From Acidobacteriota bacterium (GTDB lineage: Bacteria > Acidobacteriota > Terriglobia > Bryobacterales > UBA6623), in NCBI GenBank assembly GCA_027592785.1, contig JAQCLD010000024.1:1-48549 (forward strand): DNA of 48,549 bases, in the 5' to 3' direction. Both the position numbers and the translations under genes were made by a program. Positions within the stretch are counted from its first letter, which is position 1; the number at the start of each line of letters is the position of its first letter. Under the pieces are notes generated by a model, which was not told the origin of the DNA, ran no database searches, and was given only the letters and a program-made list of their open reading frames with translations. Of the stretch, positions 1 through 9,681 are shown piece after piece.

Positions 1-176
1 CTTCCTACTCCCGTCAGGAGAACCGCTCTTCTTGCCCGCCACCTATACATCGAAACAGGCAGGAAACTCTGCGGTGTAGGCGGTTCAACGCTGCTGAGTC
101 CAACCATCTCGTTGATTCTACGGGGACGGAAACGTACGAGGGAATCGTCGCTGGGTCGATAAGGCAGGTTCCCTGA

Positions 177-204
177 CAGTCACCAATGCCCAGTCACCAA
201 TGCC
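177..204. repeat. Exact 14-bp tandem duplication
   Basis: The 14-mer CAGTCACCAATGCC occurs twice back to back with no mismatch. It lies outside any gene I can support. It looks like a simple local duplication; no further copies were noticed in the window. Confidence 0.8.
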
Positions 205-249
205 CTCACCAGAAGAGTTGGGTCGCTGGTGATGATGCGACCGATGGAA

Positions 250-286
250 GAGACCGCACCCTCACACGGGTGCGGCTCTGTTGTTG
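250..286 (+). terminator. Possible terminator hairpin
   Basis: CCGCACCC (254-261) pairs perfectly with GGGTGCGG (268-275) around a 6-nt loop. The stem extends by AGAG/CTCT across one bulged A. The following bases are GTTGTT, a weak U-tract. It could end transcription of a gene lying upstream of the window. The hairpin is clear; its role is inferred. Confidence 0.35.
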
Positions 287-489
287 GTGGGGCGAGATTG
301 GTTTGGCGGTCCCCTTTGGCTAGAGGTGTAGTACGGTCATGATCTTGCCGAGGATTGTGTCCCGGAATTCGGACGCTAGAAATGTCACTAGGGGGAAGAC
401 GCTGAGGCGGGAGACCGCCAGCTAAAGCTTGGCGGCTCGGATCGGCTGCGCCGATGGTCGTGGAGTGAGTGCGGGAATGGTTGGGATGT

Positions 490-867
490 ATGATTAGGGG
501 CGTCGTAGGCGATCTTGTGAACGATCAACCATACCGGCGGTTTCGGCGGCTTGCCCTTGGCGCGGCGATGTTTGCGGCGATGTTGTCGCCGGTTTTGGCT
601 CAGACGCCGCCGCCTTCTCCTTATCTAAAGGAAGAGGTTCGGCACTTGATCGGCATCCAGAATCTGATGCGGATCAGCCTAGCGGAATTGCCTAATTACG
701 CTTGCCGCATGGAGATTCGTCGCGCTCATTTGAGCGTGAAGGCGCGCGAGAAGATTGCCAAGGAGATGGAGGAGCTGCGAAACAACGGGGCGGGGTTGCG
801 GAGCTTGAGGACGGGAGACGAAGTTGAGGCGTCCAATTTGGACATGCCCCTGGATGCGGCGGATTAA
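490..867 (+). pseudogene. 5' part of a secreted-protein gene split by an in-frame TAA
   Basis: This frame encodes an N-terminal signal sequence (basic RRFRR, a hydrophobic stretch, then an A-Q cleavage-like site) and a helical region containing LPNYACR, before ending at TAA 865-867. The following frame (874-1977) is in the same register and continues without a gap. Together they give one protein of about 495 residues of a family I recall from Acidobacteria: exported proteins with a segment like 'VALEVAIIDGEELY' directly after this point. ATG 490 is preferred over GTG 469 because it sits closer to the signal peptide; neither has a strong ribosome site. A single-base change such as AAA to TAA would explain the break, which could be a real nonsense mutation or a sequencing error. 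Confidence 0.6.
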
Positions 868-873
868 GTCGCT

Positions 874-1977
874 TTGGAAGTCGCCATCATCGACGGCGAG
901 GAGCTTTACTCCTTCCCCGACAGCTCGCGCTTCGAAGACCGCCCACTGGCGAGCATGATCGGGCACGGCACTGTCGCAACGGGGTCGTTTGCAGGCCATG
1001 CACGGAACATCTTCGTGAACGGGGCCGCGGTGACGAAGTACGCGGGCGAGGAGTTGCTCGACGGCGAGCGGGTACGACGATACGACTACGAGGTGAAGCT
1101 GTTTAGTAGCGGGTACAGCGTCTCCAACCAAGGACAGAGCGCCACGGTGCCCTATTTCGGCTCTTTCTGGGCGGCGGACAACGACGAGCTCCGCCGGTTG
1201 ACCGTTCGGGCGGATGACATACCGGTCCATGTCGGCGTAGACGAGTTGGCGACGCAAATCGACTACCAGACGCTGCAGCTCGATTCCCAACCATTCATCG
1301 TTCCGCAGCGCTCGCGCCTAACGATGTTGCTGAGTACGGGCGCGGAGAGTGTGAACGAGACGGAGTATGCGGACTGCCGGTCGTTCAGTGGTTCCTCCAC
1401 GCTGTCCTTTGACGAATCGACGTCACAATTCTACGTCGAGAAGGCGGAAGAGATTCAAGATGTAGATGTTCCGGCGGGGCTGCAATTTCCGGTTCGTCTG
1501 ACGAGCGTGATCGATTCGGAGACGGCCCGGGTGGGGACGCTGGTGGAGGCCGAGCTAACGAAAGATGTGCGCACCAGCGAGGATATCGTGGCGCCGCAGG
1601 GCGCGACTCTCAGCGGTAGGATGCGGCAGTTTGAGTTCTATCAGGGAGGCGATGCGCACTATGTGGTGGGCGTCGCGTTCCAAGAGCTGATGTTTGACGG
1701 CGGCAGGAAGCGGGCCGAGGTCTCCCTGGCGCTTGAGCAGGTCGCCAACATGATGGGCGTTCAGCAGATCCTGCAGGGGGCCGTGACCAATACCCAAGTC
1801 AGCAAAGGAATCGGCAACGTGCCGACAGTGACCCGCACCACTATTGAGACTTACAAGGGGCGCGAGTTGCCGGGAGTGGGCGTGTTTTATGTTCGCGGCA
1901 GGAAGTTCCGGCTTGAGCCGGGGTTGCAAATGGTGTGGAGGACGGTGGAGACAGCAGCGCTGACTGAGGAGCGCTAG
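874..1977 (+). pseudogene. 3' part of the split secreted-protein gene (family of unknown function)
   Basis: This is an in-frame continuation of the 490-867 segment, two codons after its TAA. The frame opens at TTG 874 with no ribosome site and no signal peptide, so it is unlikely to be an independent gene. Its product begins with the conserved-looking VAIIDGEELYSF, then a 'GSFWAADNDELRRL'-type segment, two scattered cysteines and a beta-rich C-terminal third with 'VVGVAFQELMFDG'. From memory, Bryobacterales encode families of such exported proteins, with a lipoprotein-carrier-like central fold and a C-terminal domain. I know of no assigned function. It would act outside the cytoplasm if the full protein were made. 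Confidence 0.55.
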
Positions 1978-2248
1978 TTCCTACTCGTAGTCCAGCATGC
2001 TCGTTACGGCTAGACTGCAGATCGCTTGACATCGCGGACACGGCTGGTCGCCCTGGTCCGCGCTTCGGTCACACCGTCTAGGACCAAAGGCTTGCGCCCC
2101 TGGCTCGGGTTGGTCGGGATTTTTGGATAATAGCCAGCAGCAAAGACGCTGACGCGGGACTCGGCCCATTAGAACTGGGGCCGTGCAGCGGCCTTCGTGG
2201 GAGCCAAACCGACTCGGGTATTATTGGATGAGCCCGTATCGACGGATT
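1978..2248. other. Intergenic region before the tRNA gene
   Basis: There are 271 bases with no supportable gene. Short open frames on the minus strand have no family features or ribosome site. The only sequence of note is a TATTAT hexamer at 2219-2224, suitably placed to be the -10 of the tRNA gene that starts at 2249. Confidence 0.5.
2219..2224 (+). promoter_or_regulatory. Possible -10 of tRNA-Arg promoter
   Basis: TATTAT matches five of six bases of the sigma-70 -10 consensus and lies 24 nt before the mature tRNA 5' end, leaving room for a short leader removed by RNase P. No good -35 is visible at 16-18 nt spacing; TTCGTG at 19 nt is weak. Confidence 0.35.
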
Positions 2249-2325
2249 GGACCCGTAGCTCAGCTGGATAGAGCAGCCGCCTCCTAAGCGGCAGGTCGCG
2301 TGTTCGAATCACGCCGGGTCCACCA
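2249..2325 (+). tRNA. tRNA-Arg (anticodon CCT), CCA encoded
   Basis: A full cloverleaf can be drawn by eye. The acceptor stem is GGACCCG/CGGGTCC, the D-arm GCTC/GAGC, and the anticodon stem GCCGC/GCGGC with loop CTCCTAA. The T-arm is GCGTG/CACGC with loop TTCGAAT, followed by discriminator A and a genomically encoded CCA. The anticodon CCT reads the arginine codon AGG. Length is 77 nt. Confidence 0.97.
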
Positions 2326-2353
2326 TTTTCGCTAAGCTGTGACGCGAAGCACC

Positions 2354-3400
2354 ATGGCGAAACACACCTTCCCAAAACTGCACAATGCGACATGGCCCGG
2401 AGTAGTGGGCAAGGGCCCTGACTCGGAGCCGCCGATCGAACTGGACGCGATGATCGACTTGACCGCGCGGGCGGAGGTTGGCGGCGTGAAGTTCGACGGA
2501 ATCGACCTGTTTTTGTGCCCGCCGCATGTAGCGGTCGACAGCAGCGACGACGAGCTCAAGGGCTGGGCCGACAAGATTCGCTCGAAGGGATTGATGATCG
2601 GTTCGCTGGTGGCCCCGGTGTGGCCTGGAGCCGGCGGAGGAGCGGCGATGGATCCGGGCGAAGGGCGCAAGACATTCTTGTCCGCGGTGCAGCAGTCGTG
2701 CGAGATTGGGCGCAAGTTTCGCGATTGGGGCATGCGGCCGTCGGGAGTGATACGAGTCGATTCGGCGACAGGGGTTTCAGAATGGGCCGAGGGCGATGCG
2801 GAGGCGCATACGCTGGCCATTGCGGAGACGTTCCGGCAAGCGGCGGATATCGCGGCGGATTACGGCGAGGCGTTGGCGGCTGAAGGCGAGATTTGCTGGG
2901 GCGGCATGCATTCGTGGCGCAAGATGGAACGCATCCTGGAATTGGTGGACAAACCAAACTTCGGCTATCAAGCGGACATGGCTCACAACCTGCTCTACGT
3001 GATGGGCTCCAACGCGCCGGAGGATGCCATCTTGCCGGCTGGGTTCGACTGGAGCGACAGCGCTGCGTTGGACGCGGCTTATCAGCAGGTGGCGAATGCA
3101 TTGCGGCCCTGGACGATTGATTTCCACGTGGCCCAGAACGATGGAACGGTATTTGGATCAGGCAGCCACGATAAGACGGGGCGGCACTGCCAGGCGACGG
3201 ATCCGAACGGTAAGTTGGATATTCCGAAACACGCGGGCTATTGGCTCAGAGACGAAGCCGGCGAGTTGATCAAGCGCTGCAAACATATCTGCTGGGACGG
3301 CTGCATGTTCCCCAACGCCGTACTGGAGAGCCAGAACACTTGGAACGACATCTTGGCGGCGATGATCGCGGTTCGCGACGCGCACGGCTGGTCTGACTAG
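2354..3400 (+). CDS. Sugar phosphate isomerase/epimerase-like TIM-barrel protein
   Basis: The 348-residue product looks like the xylose isomerase/AP-endonuclease-2 TIM-barrel superfamily (COG1082 type). Signs are acidic/histidine clusters at strand ends: FDGIDLFL near residue 50, EGEICWGG near 178, YQADMAH near 205 and [11 protein letters not shown] near 256, plausible divalent-metal ligands. It has no signal peptide, so it is probably cytoplasmic and acts on a sugar or polyol. The substrate cannot be read from the sequence. ATG 2354 was chosen over an in-frame GTG at 2339, which would begin only 13 nt after the tRNA. The gene stands alone between the tRNA and a minus-strand lipoprotein gene. 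Confidence 0.75.
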   Translation: MAKHTFPKLHNATWPGVVGKGPDSEPPIELDAMIDLTARAEVGGVKFDGIDLFLCPPHVAVDSSDDELKGWADKIRSKGLMIGSLVAPVWPGAGGGAAMDPGEGRKTFLSAVQQSCEIGRKFRDWGMRPSGVIRVDSATGVSEWAEGDAEAHTLAIAETFRQAADIAADYGEALAAEGEICWGGMHSWRKMERILELVDKPNFGYQADMAHNLLYVMGSNAPEDAILPAGFDWSDSAALDAAYQQVANALRPWTIDFHVAQNDGTVFGSGSHDKTGRHCQATDPNGKLDIPKHAGYWLRDEAGELIKRCKHICWDGCMFPNAVLESQNTWNDILAAMIAVRDAHGWSD

Positions 3401-3447
3401 CGCATAAACTGCTTCACCAAATCGGCGTCGACAGTAACGCTGCGGCG

Positions 3448-3795
3448 TCAGTCGAGATAGTCACGGCTGTCTTCTTGCAGAGAAGTTCCGTAGTGAGTTC
3501 CGCCGATGGTAATGCCGCTAAGGACTTCGCCGCGTACCTTGAGACGGGCGCCTACGGCAGGCAGCCCGCCGCCGGTGAGGACGCTGATCTCGCCGCTGGA
3601 ATCGGAGAGCGTGAAGACGCCCAGCGAGAGCAACCCAACGGCGTCGGTCACCTCGCCCTCCAACTCGACTATTTGTTCGCCATAGCGCCCCGGATCAGCG
3701 ATGACGTCGCCGATTTGAAGGGAGACGCTGCGGGGTGCGCAGGCGGCCGAGACTAGCAGAACGGCGAGCAGAGTGAGGCTGGAGAGTCGTTGCAT
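3448..3795 (-). CDS. Small lipoprotein with an OB-fold-like domain
   Basis: The 115-residue product starts with a lipoprotein signal peptide (hydrophobic LTLLAVLLVSA, lipid-attachment Cys at residue 19). The rest reads like a small beta-barrel: 'IGDVIADPGRYGEQIVELEG' is typical of exported OB-fold proteins in which a 'peptide binding/strain' strand is followed by VKVRGEV-type strands. The match is by pattern only, and the function is unknown. It is expected to be anchored in a membrane facing the periplasm. It is convergent with the isomerase-like gene, with a 47-nt gap, and divergent from the OmpA-family gene. Confidence 0.65.
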   Translation of the reverse strand: MQRLSSLTLLAVLLVSAACAPRSVSLQIGDVIADPGRYGEQIVELEGEVTDAVGLLSLGVFTLSDSSGEISVLTGGGLPAVGARLKVRGEVLSGITIGGTHYGTSLQEDSRDYLD

Positions 3796-3958
3796 GGTGA
3801 AGTGCCGGGCTAGGGAGCTTTCTACCCGAGACGGTAATTATTACCCACATTGGCGACTGCGGCCAAGAGGCGCAAAGGATTTGTTTTCATTGACTTTCGA
3901 GTTTGGACCACGAGATGCTTGGAAGGTTGACGTGTCCAACGAAAAGGAGTATCTAACC

Positions 3959-4678
3959 GTGAAAACGTTAAGCCCGAATTTACTAATAGTCGGCGCGCTG
4001 GGAATGGTCATTGCGATCAGCGGCTGCGCCACCAAGAAATTTGTCCGCGATACGGTGTCGCCAGTCGAGACCAAGGTCGGCGAAGTCGACCAGCGTACGA
4101 CCCAAAATACCGAAAAGCTCGGCGAGCTCGATAGCGAGGTTACGCGCGAGGTTTCCCGTCTAGACGAGCAGGTGTCGACTGCCCTCGCGGACGCCAGAAC
4201 TGCCGACGGCAAGGCCGTTGCGGCGCAAGGCACGGCAGACCGAGCAGTGGCTCGCGCCAATGAAGTTGAAACGGCGTCGACCGCTGGCTTCGGACGGATC
4301 GACAAGACGCTAAGCGACATGTCGAGCTACCGGCAGGCGACGATGGAGTCGGTGATGTTTGGCTTTGATTCCGCCACGTTAACAGAAGACGCGAACGCAC
4401 AACTTGGCCGCATCGCCAGCGCGACGGCGGGCAAGAAGGTGTTCGTCGTCGAAGTGCGCGGATTCACCGACAGCACGGGCAACGCGGACTACAACGTGCG
4501 GCTCAGCGAGCGCCGCGCCGAGATGGTGGTTCGTACCTTGGCTGCGCAACACAACATTCCGCTGCGGTCGATTCACCGCGTTGGATTGGGTGAGATCGAG
4601 GGCGAGAGCACCCGTGAAGCGCGGCAGCAAAATCGACGCGACGACGTGACGGTTTTTGTTCCTCTAACCGAAAGGTAA
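3959..4678 (+). CDS. OmpA-family peptidoglycan-binding lipoprotein
   Basis: The product has 239 residues. GTG 3959 is preceded by AAGGAG (3944-3949), and the start places a lipobox ISGC at residues 20-23; the frame is open further upstream but has no such support. After the lipid Cys comes a long alpha-helical, probably coiled-coil region of about 100 residues, rich in Ala, Glu, Thr and Asp. The C-terminal 110 residues form an OmpA/MotB-type domain (VMFGFDSATLTEDA, then GFTDSTGNADYNVRLSERRA) carrying the Asp and Arg that bind diaminopimelate of peptidoglycan. The role is presumably to tether the outer membrane to the cell wall, like Pal. There are no Tol genes nearby. Confidence 0.88.
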   Translation: MKTLSPNLLIVGALGMVIAISGCATKKFVRDTVSPVETKVGEVDQRTTQNTEKLGELDSEVTREVSRLDEQVSTALADARTADGKAVAAQGTADRAVARANEVETASTAGFGRIDKTLSDMSSYRQATMESVMFGFDSATLTEDANAQLGRIASATAGKKVFVVEVRGFTDSTGNADYNVRLSERRAEMVVRTLAAQHNIPLRSIHRVGLGEIEGESTREARQQNRRDDVTVFVPLTER

Positions 4679-4707
4679 GCCAACAAACGTTCGTTGGCTG
4701 CAATCAG

Positions 4708-4751
4708 AGCGGCGTCGATGCGGGAACCCCGTGTCGACGCCGCTTTCGTTT
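4708..4751 (+). terminator. Rho-independent terminator after the OmpA-family gene
   Basis: AGCGGCGTCGA (4708-4718) and TCGACGCCGCT (4734-4744) form a perfect 11-bp stem around a 15-nt loop, followed by TTCGTTT. It lies 29 nt beyond the stop codon and before the HAD gene, so it separates the two transcription units. Confidence 0.75.
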
Positions 4752-4768
4752 GGCATGATGAAATCAGA

Positions 4769-5431
4769 ATGTTGAGTCAACCGAAAGCGGTTCTGTTCGA
4801 TTTCGACTACACGCTGGCGGATTCATCGTCGGCGGTGGTGGACTGCTGCAATGGCGCGCTAGCGAGTCTGGGTTTGCGGCCGGCGACAGAGGACGATATC
4901 CGGCGAACGATTGGATTGTCGATACCCGATACGCTCGCGCGGCTCGCGGGCGAAGAGCATCGTCATCGAGAGCAGGAGTTCCGCACGCATTGGAGAAAGC
5001 GGTCCGACGTGATTATGGTCGAGCAGACCTACCTCTATGACGAGGCTCACACGGCCGTAGCGGCGCTGCGGGAATGGGGAGTGGCGGCGGGTATCGTATC
5101 GACGAAGTGGCGGCAGCGGATCGTCGACGTCCTCGAAAGAGAATCGTTGGTCGATGGGTTTTCGGTGATCGTCGGAGGAGACGATGTCGCTGAGAACAAG
5201 CCGGATCCCGAAGGCCTGCTGATAGCCACCAGGCTCTTGGGGACAGCGCCTGCGGAGGTGATCTACGTGGGGGACAGCACGACGGACGCGAAAGCCGCCG
5301 AGCGCGCGGGAATGCGATTTGTCGCTGTGTTGTCCGGCGTCACCGAAGCGCACGAGTTCGACGAGTTCGCGCCGCTGCGGGTTCTGCCTCATGTCGGCGA
5401 GATCGGGAACTGCCTGATTGAAGCTCGTTGA
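4769..5431 (+). CDS. HAD-superfamily phosphatase (phosphoglycolate phosphatase-like)
   Basis: The 220-residue product carries all four HAD motifs. They are DFDYTLADS (nucleophile Asp11 and acid/base Asp13), the Thr/Ser of 'GIVSTKW', the Lys of ENKPDPEG, and the metal site GDSTTDAKAA. A helical cap sits between motifs I and II, as in subfamily IA phosphatases such as Gph or PpaX. It is a cytoplasmic Mg-dependent phosphomonoesterase; the substrate is unknown. ATG 4769 puts the nucleophile at the usual distance from the N-terminus, and an upstream in-frame region overlapping the terminator was rejected. purU follows 12 nt after the stop. Confidence 0.88.
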   Translation: MLSQPKAVLFDFDYTLADSSSAVVDCCNGALASLGLRPATEDDIRRTIGLSIPDTLARLAGEEHRHREQEFRTHWRKRSDVIMVEQTYLYDEAHTAVAALREWGVAAGIVSTKWRQRIVDVLERESLVDGFSVIVGGDDVAENKPDPEGLLIATRLLGTAPAEVIYVGDSTTDAKAAERAGMRFVAVLSGVTEAHEFDEFAPLRVLPHVGEIGNCLIEAR

Positions 5432-5437
5432 TACAAT
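5432..5437 (+). promoter_or_regulatory. -10-like hexamer just before purU
   Basis: TACAAT (five of six consensus bases) begins at the base after the HAD stop codon begins to close and ends 6 nt before the purU start codon. Transcription would begin at or within one or two bases of the start codon, giving a leaderless mRNA. No ribosome site precedes purU, which fits. No -35 consensus is visible. Confidence 0.45.
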
Positions 5438-5443
5438 CTGAGA

Positions 5444-6310
5444 TTGAGTGAACCTCCTCAGAAAGTCGCCACGTTGCTGGTCTCGTGCGCGGACCAGCGA
5501 GGCATAGTTGCGGCGATCGCTGCGGCGATCGCCGGCGCGGGCTGCAATATTCTCGACGCCGATCAACACACCGACCCGCAGGCTGATATGTTCTTTCAGC
5601 GCATACGGTTCGATGTTTCGCACTTGGGCGTCGACCCGGCTGAAGCCGAGCGAGCGATCAGCGAAGTCAGCAAGCGATTCGGGATGCAGACGAGTCTGAG
5701 CTACTCGGATCGTCCGAAGAGAGTGGCGCTGTTTGTCTCGAAGTATGATCACTGCCTGGTTGATCTGCTGTGGAGAAGCCGTGCCGGCGAGTTCCGCGCT
5801 GAATTTCCGCTGGTGATCTCGAATCATCCGGATTTGGCGGAGACGGTGCGCGGGTTCGGCGCGCGGTTTGAGCATGTGCCGATTAACTCAGCGAACAAGG
5901 CTGAACAGGAACAGAAGGAATTGGCGCTACTGCGGGAGAGAGCGGTCGACCTGGTGGTTCTGGCGCGCTACATGCAGGTATTGAGCGCTGATTTTATTGA
6001 TCGCGTCGGCGTACCGGTCATTAACATTCATCATTCTTTCTTGCCTGCATTTATTGGCGGCAAGCCTTATCACCAGGCTTACGAACGCGGGGTGAAGTTG
6101 ATTGGGGCCACAGCGCATCTGGTGACCTCGCAACTGGACGAAGGGCCGATTATCGAGCAAGACGTGGTGCGCTGTTCGCACCGCGATTTGGTGAGTGATC
6201 TGGTGAGAAAAGGGCGCGACCTGGAGAAAATGGTGCTGGCTCGCGCAGTACGGCATCACCTGGAAGACAGAGTGTTGCAGTACGGCAACAAGACCGTCGT
6301 TTTCGATTAG
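5444..6310 (+). CDS. purU: Formyltetrahydrofolate deformylase
   Basis: PurU hydrolyses 10-formyl-tetrahydrofolate to formate and THF, balancing the one-carbon pool and feeding formate to purine synthesis. The 288-residue product has an N-terminal ACT domain (ATLLVSCADQRGIVAAIA) and a C-terminal formyltransferase-type domain. The latter carries the catalytic Asn-His-Asp set: NIHHSFLPAF, then 'HLVTSQLDEGPII'. The length matches the family. TTG 5444 is the only start that keeps the whole ACT domain; it has no Shine-Dalgarno sequence but has a -10-like TACAAT 6 nt upstream. Confidence 0.93.
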   Translation: MSEPPQKVATLLVSCADQRGIVAAIAAAIAGAGCNILDADQHTDPQADMFFQRIRFDVSHLGVDPAEAERAISEVSKRFGMQTSLSYSDRPKRVALFVSKYDHCLVDLLWRSRAGEFRAEFPLVISNHPDLAETVRGFGARFEHVPINSANKAEQEQKELALLRERAVDLVVLARYMQVLSADFIDRVGVPVINIHHSFLPAFIGGKPYHQAYERGVKLIGATAHLVTSQLDEGPIIEQDVVRCSHRDLVSDLVRKGRDLEKMVLARAVRHHLEDRVLQYGNKTVVFD

Positions 6311-7295
6311 CCGGAAACGGAATCAGCGACGGTCATGTAGTGGACGCTGAAGAGGTTGCCGTCGTCCGTCCAGGCTTTTTCAGGGCGAAAGCCGCTGTCA
6401 CGGGCCAGTTGCTGGAATTCCTCGATGGAAAACTTGTAGGAGTTCTCGGTGTGGACGGATTCTGCTTCGCGGAAATGAATCGGCTCGCCCGCGACGGTGA
6501 CGAGTTGGTCGCGAAGACTGACCAAGTGCATTTCGATGCGGCCGGCGGCTTCGTTGTAGAAGGCGCGATGCCGGAATGAGGTCGCTTCGAAATCAGCTCC
6601 TAAAGTGCGGTTGATGTGCGCCAGCAGGTTGCGATTGAATTGAGCGGTGACGCCTTCGGAGTCGTTGTAGGCGGCGTCGAGTGTGGCGGCGTCCTTCTTT
6701 AGGTCGACTCCGATGAGCAGTCCGCCTCCGGGGCCGATCTGCCGGGCCGTGTTGCTCAGAAACTCCCCAGCCTCGGGGGGCGTAAAGTTGCCGATGGTCG
6801 ACCCCGGGAAGAAAACGATGCGGCGACCGGCGGCGGTTAGCGCCTCCGCGGGCAGTTCGAAGGGCCGGGTGTAGTCGGCGCACACGGCAAAGGCTTCGAT
6901 GCCGGGGTATTCGGCGGCCAATTGGGCGGTCGATTCGATCAGGTGCTGCTTGGAGATGTCGATGGCTACGTAGCGGCAGCGGCCGCTGAGGGCGTCGAAA
7001 AGAATGCGGATCTTGCGGCTGGCCCCACTGCCGTATTCGATGAGGACGCAATCGTCGCCGGCAAGGCGCGCGATTTCAGGCCCGCAAGCTTCGAGGACGC
7101 CAATCTCAGTGCGGGTGGGATAGTACTCGGGCTGTTCGGTGATGCGCTCGAACAGCTCGGAGCCGGTTTGATCGTAGAAGAGCTTCGGTGGAAGCGACTT
7201 TGGGGTTCGCTGCAGACCGGCTAAGACCTCTTCGCGCAAGTCGCCCGCATCGGGGTGCAGGTCGAAGAAGGTTAGGGATTGTAACAGGGTACTGC

Positions 7296-7299
<4 letters not shown>
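6307..7299 (-). CDS. egtD: L-histidine N-alpha-methyltransferase (ergothioneine biosynthesis)
   Basis: EgtD trimethylates histidine to hercynine using three S-adenosylmethionine. The 330-residue product has the family's N-terminal 'PKLFYDQTGSELFERITEQPEYYPTR' type region (positions 38-63) and the SAM motif EYGSGASRK near 88-96. It also has the 'FFPGSTIGNF' segment and the conserved C-terminal 'FSVHYM'. ATG 7299 overlaps the stop of egtB as ATGA, so the two are translationally coupled; an upstream extension to 7335 would lie inside egtB and was rejected. Its 3' end overlaps the purU stop by 4 nt (convergent). Confidence 0.93.
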
Positions 7300-8585
<1,286 letters not shown>

Positions 8586-8691
8586 CGGGGTTCGCAGAGC
8601 GAGTCCTCATGTTACGGAGCGGTGGAGCCACGGTCAAACGATGTTTGGTTGCCTATCGTGAAAGATTGAGTATCACTTACCATTGTTGAAG
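8586..8691. promoter_or_regulatory. Divergent promoter region egtB / hemB
   Basis: This is a 106-nt space between divergently transcribed genes, so promoters for both should lie here. On the minus strand TAACAT lies about 22 nt before the egtB start. On the plus strand TATCAC (8671-8676) lies 15 nt before ATG 8692, or 6 nt before an in-frame TTG at 8683. Both are weak matches and no operator was recognised. Confidence 0.3.
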
Positions 8692-9672
8692 ATGATCGAG
8701 CGACCTCGTAGAAACCGCTCCAGTCGAGCTGTCCGGGCATTGGCGCAGGAAGCGACGCTGCGTCCGGCGAACCTCGTCTTACCTGTATTCGTCGAAGAAG
8801 GCGAAAAAGTTAGACGTCCAATTCCGTCCATGCCGGGCGTCGTGCGATACAGCATCGACGAATTGGTGAAAGAGGCCAGGATTGCCGCGGAACTCGGTAT
8901 TGTCGGTTTTGCCATCTTCCCGGCATTAGCGGATGAGCTAAAGAACACGACCGGAACGGAGAGTCTGAATCCCAACGGATTGTTGCAGCGCACGGTTCGC
9001 GCATTGAAGCAAAACGCCCCGGAATTGCTTGTGATAACCGATGTAGCGTTGGATCCCTATTCGTCCGACGGCCACGACGGGGTGGTCCGCGACGGGGAGA
9101 TTGTGAACGACGAGACGTTGCCGCTGCTGGCCAAGATGGCCGTTTCGCAGGCCGAAGCGGGAGCGGATGTGGTGGCGCCCTCAGACATGATGGATGGGCG
9201 CGTCGAGGCGATTCGCACGGCTCTAGATGAAGCGGGCTTCACGAAGACTTCTATCTGCAGCTACTGCGTGAAGTACGCGTCGGGGTTTTACGGACCGTTC
9301 CGGGATGCGCTGGACTCAGCCCCGAAGAGCGGAGACAAGAAGACGTATCAGATGGATCCGCACAACTCGCGCGAGGCTCTGCGAGAGATTGCGCTGGATG
9401 AGGCGGAAGGCGCGGATTGGATCATGATCAAGCCGGGATTGCCTTACTTGGACGTGGTGCGCCTGGCGCGTGAGGCGACGGCCTTGCCGATTGCGTCGTA
9501 CCACGTGTCGGGGGAGTTCGCGATGCTGAAAGCGGCCGCCCAAAACGGCTGGCTCGACTACGACAAGTGCCTGCTCGAGTCACTGGTCTGCCTGAGACGA
9601 GCGGGGGCCGATGTTATCTTCACCTACGGCGCTCTAGACGCCGCCCGACTATTGCGCGAGACGGCGGATTAG
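8692..9672 (+). CDS. hemB: Delta-aminolevulinic acid dehydratase (porphobilinogen synthase)
   Basis: HemB condenses two 5-aminolevulinate to porphobilinogen in haem synthesis. The 326-residue product has the two Schiff-base lysines (K194 in CVKYAS, K247 in IMIKPG). The metal loop is DVALDPYSSDGHDG (117-130), with Asp where zinc enzymes have Cys, which marks the Mg-type enzyme. The usual SAKYAS is CVKYAS here. ATG 8692 is preferred; TTG codons at 8683 and 8686 are in frame, and neither start has a clear ribosome site. It heads a tight plus-strand run with the yggS-like gene (9-nt gap) and the glycosyltransferase. Confidence 0.95.
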   Translation: MIERPRRNRSSRAVRALAQEATLRPANLVLPVFVEEGEKVRRPIPSMPGVVRYSIDELVKEARIAAELGIVGFAIFPALADELKNTTGTESLNPNGLLQRTVRALKQNAPELLVITDVALDPYSSDGHDGVVRDGEIVNDETLPLLAKMAVSQAEAGADVVAPSDMMDGRVEAIRTALDEAGFTKTSICSYCVKYASGFYGPFRDALDSAPKSGDKKTYQMDPHNSREALREIALDEAEGADWIMIKPGLPYLDVVRLAREATALPIASYHVSGEFAMLKAAAQNGWLDYDKCLLESLVCLRRAGADVIFTYGALDAARLLRETAD

Positions 9673-9681
9673 AGGGCAGCG

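Larger units (their letters stand above)
1..468. other. Gene-poor start of window
   Basis: I see no convincing gene here. Frame 1 is open from the first base to a TAA near 160, giving about 53 residues of unremarkable composition, so the tail of a gene lying upstream cannot be excluded but has no recognisable motif. The stretch holds an exact 14-bp tandem duplication (177-190 and 191-204) and a strong hairpin at 254-275. Nothing resembling an RNA gene was recognised. Confidence 0.4.

Noticed and set aside
2249..2325. tRNA-Arg as an integration site of a mobile element
   Set aside because: No integrase, direct repeat of the tRNA 3' end or foreign-looking genes lie on either side.
4859..5875. 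Minus-strand open frame of 338 codons opposite the HAD and purU genes
   Set aside because: It spans two well-supported plus-strand genes and has no family features; high GC keeps antisense frames open.
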